The position numbers and the translations under genes were made by a program. The notes beneath the pieces are model-generated. The model was not told the DNA's origin, searched no databases, and saw only the letters and a program-made list of their open reading frames with translations. 64,000 bases of DNA from Paucibacter sp. TC2R-5 (GTDB lineage Bacteria > Pseudomonadota > Gammaproteobacteria > Burkholderiales > Burkholderiaceae_C). The stretch is from NCBI RefSeq assembly GCF_025717605.1, contig NZ_JAJIRQ010000005.1, positions 62,001 to 126,000 of the forward strand, written 5' to 3'. This document shows, piece after piece, positions 25,831 to 33,990 of the stretch (positions are counted from its first letter, which is position 1; each line of letters starts with the position of its first letter).

Positions 25831-27165
25831 ATGTCGCATCTTCTTGACATCATCAGCGCCCACCGCCAAGGCCGGCCGGTCGGCATCTACAGCGTCTGCT
25901 CGGCCAACGAATATGTGTTGCGGGCCGCCTTTGAACAAGCGGCGCGTTACGGCACGCCCTTGTTGATCGAGTCAACCTCGAACCAGGTCGACCAGTTCGG
26001 CGGCTATACCGGCATGAACCCCGTGCAGTTCCGAAGCTATGTCCTGAAGCTCGCCGAAGAGGCCGGCTTCCCACCAGAGCGTTTGGTGTTGGGCGGTGAC
26101 CACCTCGGCCCCAATGCCTGGCAGCATCTGCCGGCCGCCGAGGCGATGGGTTTTGCGACCGAGTTGATCCGCAGCTATGTGGCGGCGGGCTTCGAGAAGA
26201 TCCATCTCGATTGCAGCATGGCTTGCGCGGATGATCCCAAACGGCTGCCGGACGCAGTAGTGGCCGAGCGCTCGGCGCAATTGGCCCTGGTGGCCGAAGC
26301 CGCTGCACAGGCTGCTGGTTTGCCGGCGCCGGTCTATGTGATCGGCACCGAAGTGCCCATTCCCGGTGGCGAGGCTTCGCTGGGCGCCGGCGTGGCGGTG
26401 ACCACGCCTGCGGCGGCAGCGGCCACCTTGGCCGTGCACGCGGCCGCCTTTGCCGCCCATGGGCTGCAGTCTGCTTGGCAACGAGTGATTGCAATGGTGG
26501 TACAGCCGGGTGTGGACTTCGATCACAGCCAGATCCAGCATTACGAGCCCGCTGCCGCGACCGCGCTGTCTAACTTCGTCGCTCAGCAGATGGATCCGCC
26601 GGCGCTGGTCTTCGAGGCGCATTCGACCGATTACCAAACCGAGAGCGCCATGCATGCGCTGGTGCGCGATCATTTTGCGATCCTGAAAGTCGGCCCGGCG
26701 GTCACCTTTGCGCTGCGCGAGGCCTGGTTTGCCTTGGCGGCGATCGAGCGCGAGATCGTCCCGTTTGGGCGGCAGTCGCAGTTGCCGGCGGTGCTGGAGC
26801 AGCGCATGCTGGCCGAGCCCAAACATTGGCTCAAGCATTACGCCGGCACGCCGGCTCAGCAACATCTGCTGCGCGCTTATGCGCTGAGCGACCGCTGCCG
26901 CTACTACTGGGGCGATGCGGCCGTGCTGGCCGCCGTGGCCAAGCTGATCGCCAATTTGGAGCAGCAGCCTATTCCCTTGCCCCTGCTGAGCCAATACCTG
27001 CCCGAGCAGTTCGATGCGGTACTTGCCAGCGATTTGGCGGCCCAGCCTCGCGCGCTGGCCCAGCACAAGGTGGGCATGGTGCTGGCGCGTTATGCGCGGG
27101 CCTGCAGCCGCAACCGGCATGCCGCAAGCGAAAGTACCAATGCTCAAAATCTTTCGTTTGCATAA
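25831..27165 (+). CDS. agaZ: Tagatose-bisphosphate aldolase accessory subunit (GatZ/KbaZ/AgaZ family)
   Basis: A 444-residue member of the GatZ/KbaZ/AgaZ family with GIYSVCSANEYVL, ESTSNQVDQFGGYTGM, GGDHLGPNAW and HLDCSMACADD. In E. coli such proteins are needed for full activity and stability of the class II tagatose-1,6-bisphosphate aldolase (GatY/KbaY). The family has also been annotated as a putative tagatose-6-phosphate kinase. Neither an aldolase catalytic subunit nor a separate tagatose-6-phosphate kinase gene is present in this window. Those steps must be encoded elsewhere, or this protein does more than its usual label says. A GAGAA site precedes the ATG. Confidence 0.88.
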   Translation: MSHLLDIISAHRQGRPVGIYSVCSANEYVLRAAFEQAARYGTPLLIESTSNQVDQFGGYTGMNPVQFRSYVLKLAEEAGFPPERLVLGGDHLGPNAWQHLPAAEAMGFATELIRSYVAAGFEKIHLDCSMACADDPKRLPDAVVAERSAQLALVAEAAAQAAGLPAPVYVIGTEVPIPGGEASLGAGVAVTTPAAAAATLAVHAAAFAAHGLQSAWQRVIAMVVQPGVDFDHSQIQHYEPAAATALSNFVAQQMDPPALVFEAHSTDYQTESAMHALVRDHFAILKVGPAVTFALREAWFALAAIEREIVPFGRQSQLPAVLEQRMLAEPKHWLKHYAGTPAQQHLLRAYALSDRCRYYWGDAAVLAAVAKLIANLEQQPIPLPLLSQYLPEQFDAVLASDLAAQPRALAQHKVGMVLARYARACSRNRHAASESTNAQNLSFA

Positions 27166-27188
27166 AATGCTTGCTGTCAAAACGAAAG
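27151..27188. promoter_or_regulatory. Inverted-repeat operator in front of agaR
   Basis: A perfect 9-base inverted repeat, CTTTCGTTT (27151-27159) and AAACGAAAG (27180-27188), with a 20-base spacer. Arm centres are 29 bases apart, close to three helical turns. A -10-like TAAAAT (27163-27168) lies in the spacer. The agaR start codon is 16 bases beyond the right arm. This fits autoregulation by a DeoR-type repressor. Related motifs occur at 23367-23387 and 23581-23607. Confidence 0.65.
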
Positions 27189-27204
27189 AGTTGAAAAGTA
27201 AGCC

Positions 27205-27996
27205 ATGAGCAAGAACGAAAAGCCGCCAAGCCGCAATACCGGCCAGCGTCGTGAGCAAATCATGCAGTTGCTGATGGAGCAGGGGCGCGTGGATGTGTCG
27301 GACTTGGCGCCCAAGCTGGGCGTATCCACGGTGACGATTCGCAGCGATCTGGCCGCTTTCGAGGAGCAGGGCCTGGTCACGCGCAGCTACGGCGGCGCCG
27401 CGCTCAAGCGCATGCCGCCCCAAGAACACAATATTCGCCAGAAAGACGGCTTGAATAGCAGCCTGAAGGAGCGCATCGGCACGCGTGCCGCCCAGATGGT
27501 CAACTCGGGCGACAACATCATCATCGACTCCGGCACCACGACGATGGCCTTGGCCCACCACCTGCGCGAGCTGCGCAATGTGACGGTGATGACCAACGGC
27601 CTGAACATTGCTTGGGAGCTGGCCGATGCCGAGGGCGTCGAGCTGATGCTGACCGGCGGCCTCTTGCGCAAGAAGTCGCTGTCCATCCTGGGCACGCAGG
27701 CCGAGGCCTGCTTGGGCGGCTATATCTTTGACAAACTCTTTCTCGGCGTGGACGGCTGCGACCTGCAGTTCGGCTTGACCACCCACCATGAGGCGGAAGC
27801 CAGGCTCAATCACATGATGGTGGAGCGGGCCAAAAAGGTCATCGTGCTGAGTGACTCCAGCAAGTTTGGCCGCGTCAGCTTGCACCGCATCGTGCAGCTC
27901 GACCGTGTGCATACCTTGATCACCGACGCCGGCATCAGCAGCGAGTACCGCGACGGCCTGCAGCGTTTAGGCATAGAGCTGATCATCGTCGAATGA
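27205..27996 (+). CDS. agaR: DeoR/GlpR-family repressor of GalNAc catabolism
   Basis: A 263-residue DeoR-family regulator. The N-terminal helix-turn-helix has the family pattern RREQIMQLLMEQGRVDVSDL then STVTIRSDL. The C-terminal sugar-phosphate sensor domain contains VNSGDNIIIDSGTTTMALA and DKLFLGVDGCD. DeoR repressors usually respond to phosphorylated sugars, here probably galactosamine or tagatose 6-phosphate. Its stop overlaps the agaA start by four bases (ATGA), so the two are translationally coupled. The inverted repeat just upstream is the likely autoregulatory site. Confidence 0.9.
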   Translation: MSKNEKPPSRNTGQRREQIMQLLMEQGRVDVSDLAPKLGVSTVTIRSDLAAFEEQGLVTRSYGGAALKRMPPQEHNIRQKDGLNSSLKERIGTRAAQMVNSGDNIIIDSGTTTMALAHHLRELRNVTVMTNGLNIAWELADAEGVELMLTGGLLRKKSLSILGTQAEACLGGYIFDKLFLGVDGCDLQFGLTTHHEAEARLNHMMVERAKKVIVLSDSSKFGRVSLHRIVQLDRVHTLITDAGISSEYRDGLQRLGIELIIVE

Positions 27997-29099
27997 AAAC
28001 AAGGCCAAACAGCTTGTCGGGACGCATCCTGACGCCGGGCGGCTGGCTGCTCGGCCGGATCGAATTCGCGGAGCATGTACTCAATATTTACCCCGATGCT
28101 GACGCACCATCCGAGCTGAGCATTCTGCCGGGCTTCGTGGACCTGCATGTGCATGGCGGCGCGGGTGTGGACATCATGCAGGGCGGTGATACGGCGGTGC
28201 AGGTCGCGCGCGCCCATGCCCAGCACGGCACGACGGTGATCTTGGGCACGACCATGACCGCCAGCCCGGCCGCTATTGAACATGCCTTGGAGGGCTTGGC
28301 GGAGGCGATCTCACAGCGCGCGCCCGGCACGGCCCGCATCCTCGGCGTGCATCTGGAAGGCCCTTTCATCAGCGAGAAGCGCCTGGGCGCTCAGCCCAAT
28401 CTGGTCTGCTCGGCGACGCTGGAGCAGGTCTTGCATTACCACTCGATTGCGCCGATCAAGGTCTTGACCCTGGCGCCCGAACTGAGCGGGCACTTGGCAT
28501 TGATCCCGCAACTCAAAGAGTTGGGTATCCGCGTGCAGATCGGCCATTCGGCCGGCAGTTATGAAGAGGGGCTGGCGGCGCTGCAAGCCGGCGTTGCGGG
28601 CTTCACCCATCTGTTCAACGGCATGACGCCGCTGAATCATTACCAGCCCGGCATGGTCGGTGCGGCCCTGGCCCATGCCGAATATGCGGAGTTGATTCCA
28701 GATCTGCAGCATGTGCATCCAGGTGCGATGCGCGCCGCCATCCGCGCCATCCCCAAGCTCTTTTGCGTCACCGATGCAACGGCCGCCACCGGCATGCCGG
28801 ACGGTGAATATGCGCTGGGCTCGCAAACGGTGATGAAGTGTCTGGGCTGCGTGCGTCTTGCTTCTGGGTCGTTGGCCGGCAGCGCCTTGACGATGGACCA
28901 GGCGCTGCGTAATTTGGTCTCCATCGGTCTTGATCTGGCGGCTGCGTCGAACTGCCTGTCCCGCCACCCGGCCGACTATCTGGGACTGCCCGATCGCGGC
29001 CGCATTGCGCCGGGCGCCTGGGCCGACTTTGTCGTCTTGGATGCCGATCTGCAAGTGCAGACCGTCGTCATCGAAGGTGAATTGGTTTCTCTCGTTTGA
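27993..29099 (+). CDS. agaA: N-acetylgalactosamine-6-phosphate deacetylase (NagA family)
   Basis: A 368-residue amidohydrolase of the NagA family, removing acetate from an N-acetylhexosamine 6-phosphate. Motifs are PGFVDLHVHGGAGVD (metal-binding His pair region), GVHLEGPFIS (metal Glu), IGHSAGSYEEG (metal His), THLFNGMTPLNH and CVTDATAATGMPDG (catalytic Asp). NagA and AgaA cannot be told apart by motifs alone. The operon of agaS, agaZ and agaR favours the GalNAc 6-phosphate substrate. Start codon overlaps agaR. Confidence 0.9.
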   Translation: MKTRPNSLSGRILTPGGWLLGRIEFAEHVLNIYPDADAPSELSILPGFVDLHVHGGAGVDIMQGGDTAVQVARAHAQHGTTVILGTTMTASPAAIEHALEGLAEAISQRAPGTARILGVHLEGPFISEKRLGAQPNLVCSATLEQVLHYHSIAPIKVLTLAPELSGHLALIPQLKELGIRVQIGHSAGSYEEGLAALQAGVAGFTHLFNGMTPLNHYQPGMVGAALAHAEYAELIPDLQHVHPGAMRAAIRAIPKLFCVTDATAATGMPDGEYALGSQTVMKCLGCVRLASGSLAGSALTMDQALRNLVSIGLDLAAASNCLSRHPADYLGLPDRGRIAPGAWADFVVLDADLQVQTVVIEGELVSLV

Positions 29100-29119
29100 C
29101 CGTTCAAGGAACGACCCGC

Positions 29120-30931
29120 ATGAATGCACCCGCTTTCGCCATACCCATGGCCGCCAATGATTCGCCCAAAGTCTGGTCTATGCGCTTCATGCTCTTTATC
29201 GCCGGCATGGGCGGCCTGCTCTACGGCATCGACATCGGCATCATCGCCGGCGCGCTGCCCTATCTGGAGTCCACCGCCTCGGTAACGTGGCGTTTGAGCG
29301 CACAGCAGCTTGGCTTTATCGTGGCGGCCGTGCTCTTGGGCAGCGTCTTGTCGTCCTTGTTTGCTGGGGCGCTGGCCGATTGGGTCGGCCGTAAGAAGGT
29401 GATGGTGCTGAGTGGCTTGTTGTTCACCTTGAGCATCCCCATCATTGCCTTGGCCGACGGTTACACGCCGCTGCTGCTGGGGCGTTTGCTGCAAGGCATC
29501 AGCGGCGGCTTGATTGGCGTGGTGGTGCCGCTATACCTGGCCGAATGCCTGACGGCCGACAAGCGCGGGCGCGGCACCGCGATGTTTCAACTCTTGTTGA
29601 CGATAGGCCTGGTGGTGGCGGCCTTGATCGGCCTTTACTACGCCCGCGAGGTGGAGACCTTCGCCGGCGGCAGTGGGGACGCCTTGTTCGCGGCCAAGGA
29701 CCAGGCTTGGCGCAGCATTTTCTGGATTTGCCTTGCCCCTGGTTTGGTTTTTACCGTCGGCTGCTTGTTCCTGAGTGAGTCGCCGCGCTGGTTGGTCGGG
29801 CGCGGCCGCCCGGCCGATATCCGCGCTGCGCGGGCCGCGCTCTTGCGCAGCCGCAGTGCGGCAGCCACCGAGCAAGAGCTCAGCGATATGCAGCAGGCCC
29901 GAGCGATATCGACCGGCACGGCGGGTCAAAGCCAAAGCGCGCGCGAGCCTTTGCTGAGCCGGCGCTATCTGGTGCCCTTTGTCTTGGCCTGCGTGATCCT
30001 GGCCTGCACCCAGGCGACCGGCATCAACTCGATCTTGGCCTATGTGGTGAACATCTTGAATCAAGCCGGCTTGAGCGGATCGACGGCCAATTCGGCCGAC
30101 GTGGCCATCAAGGTTTTGAACGCAGTGATGACCGTGGTGGCGCTGCTGCTGGTGGACCGCAAGGGGCGCAAATTCCTCTTGATGCTGGGCAGTGGTGGCA
30201 TCTTTTTGTCTTTGATTTTGGCCGGCAGTTTGTTCTGGTCGGCCGAGCGGGGCCGCGTTGACGTGACGCCGACCCTGCAGCAGCTGGTGCAGCAAGACCG
30301 CCTGCAGCTGAGTGTCGATGCTGCCGGCCTGGCCCGGCTCGGTGTGGCCGCAGGCGGCGCCCCGCAACAGCTGACCCTGTCCTACGCCTTCGGCGACTTC
30401 AGCAATGTGCAGAGCCGGCGCAGCGACGAACTGGATGCCCGGCCGATCGAGATTTCACGCGAGCACACAGTGCAAGCCGACAGCGTGATCGGGGCCTTCT
30501 TTCGCCGCCTGCATCTGAACCCCTTTGCCGACCCCGTCAGCGCTGCCAGCGCGCCTTTGGTCATTACGCAGGCCCTGGTCGGCCCGGTGCCCAGCGCCAC
30601 CCATGGCTGGCTGGTGACGGCTTGCATCTTCGCCTTTGTGGCCTTCTTCGCGGTGGGGCCGGGCGTGTGTGTCTGGCTGGCGCTGTCGGAGCTGATGCCC
30701 ACGCGCATTCGCTCCAACGGCATGAGTATTGCCTTGCTGATCAATCAGTTTGTGTCCACCACGATCGCGGCGGTGTTCTTGCCTACCGTCGGCAATCATG
30801 GTTATGCGGCGATGTTCTTTTTCTGGGCCGGCTGTACGGTGGTCTATTTCTTGGTGGCGGCTTTTGTATTGCCGGAGACCAAGGGCAAGACGCTGGAGCA
30901 GATCGAGGCGCATTTCGCGCGTCGGCGCTGA
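29120..30931 (+). CDS. MFS sugar porter with large insertion, probable GalNAc importer
   Basis: About 603 residues with the 12-helix major facilitator fold of the sugar porter family. Typical motifs are DIGIIAGALP, DWVGRKK, GGLIGVVVPLYLAE, SPRWLV, QATGINSILAY and PETKGKTLEQIE. A soluble-looking segment of about 130 residues (about 370-500) is inserted after helix 9, before the last three helices, so the protein is about 130 residues longer than usual. The expected side is periplasmic. AAGGA at 29106-29110 lies nine bases before the ATG at 29120, so the upstream TTG at 29096 is less likely. As last gene of the operon it is the obvious inner-membrane importer of GalNAc or a related sugar. Confidence 0.88.
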   Translation: MNAPAFAIPMAANDSPKVWSMRFMLFIAGMGGLLYGIDIGIIAGALPYLESTASVTWRLSAQQLGFIVAAVLLGSVLSSLFAGALADWVGRKKVMVLSGLLFTLSIPIIALADGYTPLLLGRLLQGISGGLIGVVVPLYLAECLTADKRGRGTAMFQLLLTIGLVVAALIGLYYAREVETFAGGSGDALFAAKDQAWRSIFWICLAPGLVFTVGCLFLSESPRWLVGRGRPADIRAARAALLRSRSAAATEQELSDMQQARAISTGTAGQSQSAREPLLSRRYLVPFVLACVILACTQATGINSILAYVVNILNQAGLSGSTANSADVAIKVLNAVMTVVALLLVDRKGRKFLLMLGSGGIFLSLILAGSLFWSAERGRVDVTPTLQQLVQQDRLQLSVDAAGLARLGVAAGGAPQQLTLSYAFGDFSNVQSRRSDELDARPIEISREHTVQADSVIGAFFRRLHLNPFADPVSAASAPLVITQALVGPVPSATHGWLVTACIFAFVAFFAVGPGVCVWLALSELMPTRIRSNGMSIALLINQFVSTTIAAVFLPTVGNHGYAAMFFFWAGCTVVYFLVAAFVLPETKGKTLEQIEAHFARRR

Positions 30932-30946
30932 AGCCTGAGCAAGCTG

Positions 30947-33900
30947 CTAGACGCAGGCCATCAGACGCCGCGTCTTTTGCAAATGCCAGGCCATGTTCAA
31001 GGCTTCAAATGAGGCTGCGGCTTCACTCAGTTGGTGCTGCGCCGGCTCACCCAGGGCCAAGGCAAGTTCGGCCGCGCAGAGTTGATTGACGGCCGCCTCA
31101 TGCGCCGAGCCACGCAGCGCAGCCACACGCTGCGCGGCCGCCAAGTAATGACTAGCCCGCGCGGCTTGGCCGGCGTCAGCGGCCAAGCGGGCCGCCGCCC
31201 GGTAGGCCATGGCCACGCCTATCCAGTCGCGCTGACGCGCCCGCCGCAAGGCCTGTGCGACCTGCTGGCGCGCGCCGGCCGCATCACCTTGCTCGGCCAG
31301 CAGCTCGGCCCGCCAACCGTGAATCAGCGAGCTGAACAAGCCGCCGCCGCGAGATGCCAGCCAGTTCGCCGCAACCTGCAGGCCCAGCGCGGATGCCGCT
31401 GAGCGCTCGGTCTGCCAGTCGGCGAAAGCGCAAACCGCATGTCCCATCGAATAGGTGAACAGGCTGCGTACCAGGCCGCCGATGCGCTGCGCCTCGGCCG
31501 CGGCCTGCCTTGCCTCGGGCCAGCGGCCCTGCCACAAAAACACCGCCGCTCGCCAACCCTGCACCGAAGCCTCAACGGCATGGTTGCTGCCCTGAATGAT
31601 GGCCAGCGCCTCATCAAAGTAGGCATGCGCCTCGCCAAACTGGCCTTGATCACCCAAGACATAGGCGCGGCAAGCGAGCGAATAGGCCAGGCTGACGGCC
31701 GGCCGTGCGGGCGGTACCGTCGCCTGATTCAAAGGCCGCAAGAACGCGATCGCCTGATCCAGCAAGCCCAGCGCGGCCGGGTAATCTGCCGCTGCGGCCA
31801 ATAGCTGGCCCTGCGCGCCGAGCAACTGCGCGAGCAGCGCACCATTGGGGGGCTGCTTGACTTGCGCCGCTTGCAGCCCGCGCTCGCAGTGCAAGAGTCC
31901 TTCTCGCACCTCGCCCAGCGCATAGCTGGCATAACCCAGCCAATAGTCGGCCCGCGCAATCAAGTCTGCGTCGCCGCTGCCTTGAGCCAGTTGCACCGCA
32001 TGCTGCAGCACCCGCAAATCGGCTCTTGAGGCGTCAAACACGCAGGCGATGCCGAAGCGCTGCGCGATAGCCACCCAGCGCATATCAATGTCGCCGCTGC
32101 TGGGCAGATGCTCCAGCGCCGTCAGGGCGGCGCGGTATTGCTTTTTGGCCCGGTCCAGCGCCGAGGCGGCCAGGGCTTGATCGCCGGCCCGCTCCGCATG
32201 CAGGGCGGCTTCCGCCCATTGCTCGGCCGCCGCCGCGTGATAGCCCAATAGTTCATCGGTGGCTTGGCGGGGCGTGTCGTGCACCTGTGAGCGCAACTCC
32301 GCCGCGATATGGCGGTGCATGGCCTGACGCTCATGCCAGCCAATCGACTCGTAGACCACGTCCCGGGTCAGTCCATGCTTGAAGCGAAAGAAACCGGCCC
32401 GCCGGTCCGGGAAGACAAAGTCGCGCTCGGCCAGCGCCAGCACGGCCGGGTCCTGCTCGGTGCAGCCGGTCAAGCGTTGCAGTAGCCAGGTCGGGATGAC
32501 ATTGCCGATGACGGCTGCGGCGCGCAGCAAGGCCGCTTGCTCGGGCGCCAAACGCGCGACCCGCGACAGCGTCAGCGCGGCCAGCCAGGCCTGCCCCGCC
32601 GAGTCAGCTCGGGGGCGTATCAACGCCCGGCGTCCGGCATGCTCATGCTTGATGGCGTGACACAGCTCTTCAATGAACAGCGGGTTGCCGCCCGCATGGC
32701 GCTGAATATCGAGCGCCACAAAAGGGTCGGTATTGGGCAAGAGCTGAACAATCGCCTGTTCGGCATCGTTCGCATCGAAGGGCGCCAACTCCAATACCCG
32801 GGCCCCGTCGGCCTGCAGTTCGGTCTCTTGCGGCCGGCTTGCCGTCAGCAACAGCAGGGGCAGTTGCTGCTCGCGCGCCAGCGCATACACGCGGTGCAGC
32901 AAGAGGAGGCTGGCGTCATCGGCCCATTGCAAGTCATCAATGAAAATCACTTGGGGTCTTTGGCGGGCCAGCGCTTGCAAGAGCTGCAAGAGCCCGGCCG
33001 GTCGGGCCGCGGCCTCGGCCGTCAAGAGCGCGGCAGCAATTCCCAGCCCCTGCGAAGCCAAGGCACGCAGCATCTGCAAATAAGGTTGCAGCGGCTCGGC
33101 GCTCAAATAGCTCTCGCAATAGCCGCGCTGCACCTGGCAGTTCTGGGCGGCCGTGCGAGCCAAGAATTCTTCGGTCAGCCGCGTCTTGCCCACACCGGCA
33201 CTGGCCCGAATATTGATCCAAGCCGGCCGACCCTGCTGTGCTTCGGCCAGCGCAAGTTCGAGTTGCTTCAACTCGAACTTGCGGCCCACAAAAGGCGCCA
33301 AGCCGCGCTGCTGGCTGGCTTCGAAGCGCCGGCCTATCGCTGCCCGACCCTTGATCGCATAGACCGCCAGCGCGCTGCTGCGGCCCTTGAGCTGCACCAG
33401 CCGGCGCTCACTGGTTTGGAAGTAATGGCAATGCAGGCCCAGGGTCTCTTCGCTGACGAGGATTTCATCGGCGCCGGCCTGGTCAGACAGGCGGGCGGCG
33501 AAATTCGGCGTGTTGCCCAGCAGATCGAAACGCCCCCTGACCGCGTCGCCTTCTTCAACCAAGACAATGCCGGCGTGGATGCCCGAGTGCAGGCTCAGCT
33601 CCTGGCCATGCGGCCATTGGCCGCTGCTGCCGGGTGGGCGCATCAAGCGCACCAGCTGGTGCAACTCAAGCGCGGCCTCGGTGGCGCGCCGCCCATCGTC
33701 TTCGCGCATCTGCGGGTGGCCAAAGATGGCCAACATGCCGTCACCCTGGATCCGAACGACCGTGCCGCCGTGGCGTGGCACCACGCTTTGGTAGAGCGCA
33801 CGCAAGTCGCGCAGCATCAGCGCGTAATGCTCAGCCTGCATGGCGTCCGCGAGCCGGGTGGACTCGGATAAATCGGCAAACAGCACGGTCAGATTACGGC

Positions 33901-33949
33901 GCTCGCCCGGCGCTTGCGGCGCCGACGCGCGATCGGTCGGATGCATCAT
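30947..33949 (-). CDS. Class III adenylate/guanylate cyclase fused to AAA ATPase and TPR region
   Basis: A 1000-residue soluble protein. The N-terminal class III nucleotide cyclase domain (about residues 18-195) has metal-binding Asp residues in VLFADLSESTRL and RIQGDGMLAIFG, and catalytic Asn/Arg in LLGNTPNFAARL. A P-loop ATPase domain follows (about 225-500) with Walker A ASAGVGKTRL and Walker B VIFIDDLQWAD. The rest (about 560-1000) is helical, TPR-like. This architecture is widespread in bacteria and is thought to couple an unknown signal to cAMP/cGMP production or to regulatory ATPase action. Catalytic residues appear intact. A second cyclase-like gene lies immediately upstream on the same strand, 41 bases away. 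Confidence 0.9.
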   Translation of the reverse strand: MMHPTDRASAPQAPGERRNLTVLFADLSESTRLADAMQAEHYALMLRDLRALYQSVVPRHGGTVVRIQGDGMLAIFGHPQMREDDGRRATEAALELHQLVRLMRPPGSSGQWPHGQELSLHSGIHAGIVLVEEGDAVRGRFDLLGNTPNFAARLSDQAGADEILVSEETLGLHCHYFQTSERRLVQLKGRSSALAVYAIKGRAAIGRRFEASQQRGLAPFVGRKFELKQLELALAEAQQGRPAWINIRASAGVGKTRLTEEFLARTAAQNCQVQRGYCESYLSAEPLQPYLQMLRALASQGLGIAAALLTAEAAARPAGLLQLLQALARQRPQVIFIDDLQWADDASLLLLHRVYALAREQQLPLLLLTASRPQETELQADGARVLELAPFDANDAEQAIVQLLPNTDPFVALDIQRHAGGNPLFIEELCHAIKHEHAGRRALIRPRADSAGQAWLAALTLSRVARLAPEQAALLRAAAVIGNVIPTWLLQRLTGCTEQDPAVLALAERDFVFPDRRAGFFRFKHGLTRDVVYESIGWHERQAMHRHIAAELRSQVHDTPRQATDELLGYHAAAAEQWAEAALHAERAGDQALAASALDRAKKQYRAALTALEHLPSSGDIDMRWVAIAQRFGIACVFDASRADLRVLQHAVQLAQGSGDADLIARADYWLGYASYALGEVREGLLHCERGLQAAQVKQPPNGALLAQLLGAQGQLLAAAADYPAALGLLDQAIAFLRPLNQATVPPARPAVSLAYSLACRAYVLGDQGQFGEAHAYFDEALAIIQGSNHAVEASVQGWRAAVFLWQGRWPEARQAAAEAQRIGGLVRSLFTYSMGHAVCAFADWQTERSAASALGLQVAANWLASRGGGLFSSLIHGWRAELLAEQGDAAGARQQVAQALRRARQRDWIGVAMAYRAAARLAADAGQAARASHYLAAAQRVAALRGSAHEAAVNQLCAAELALALGEPAQHQLSEAAASFEALNMAWHLQKTRRLMACV

Positions 33950-33990
33950 GGGCAGAGGTATTTTTCACCTCATCATAGAGGGACTACACC

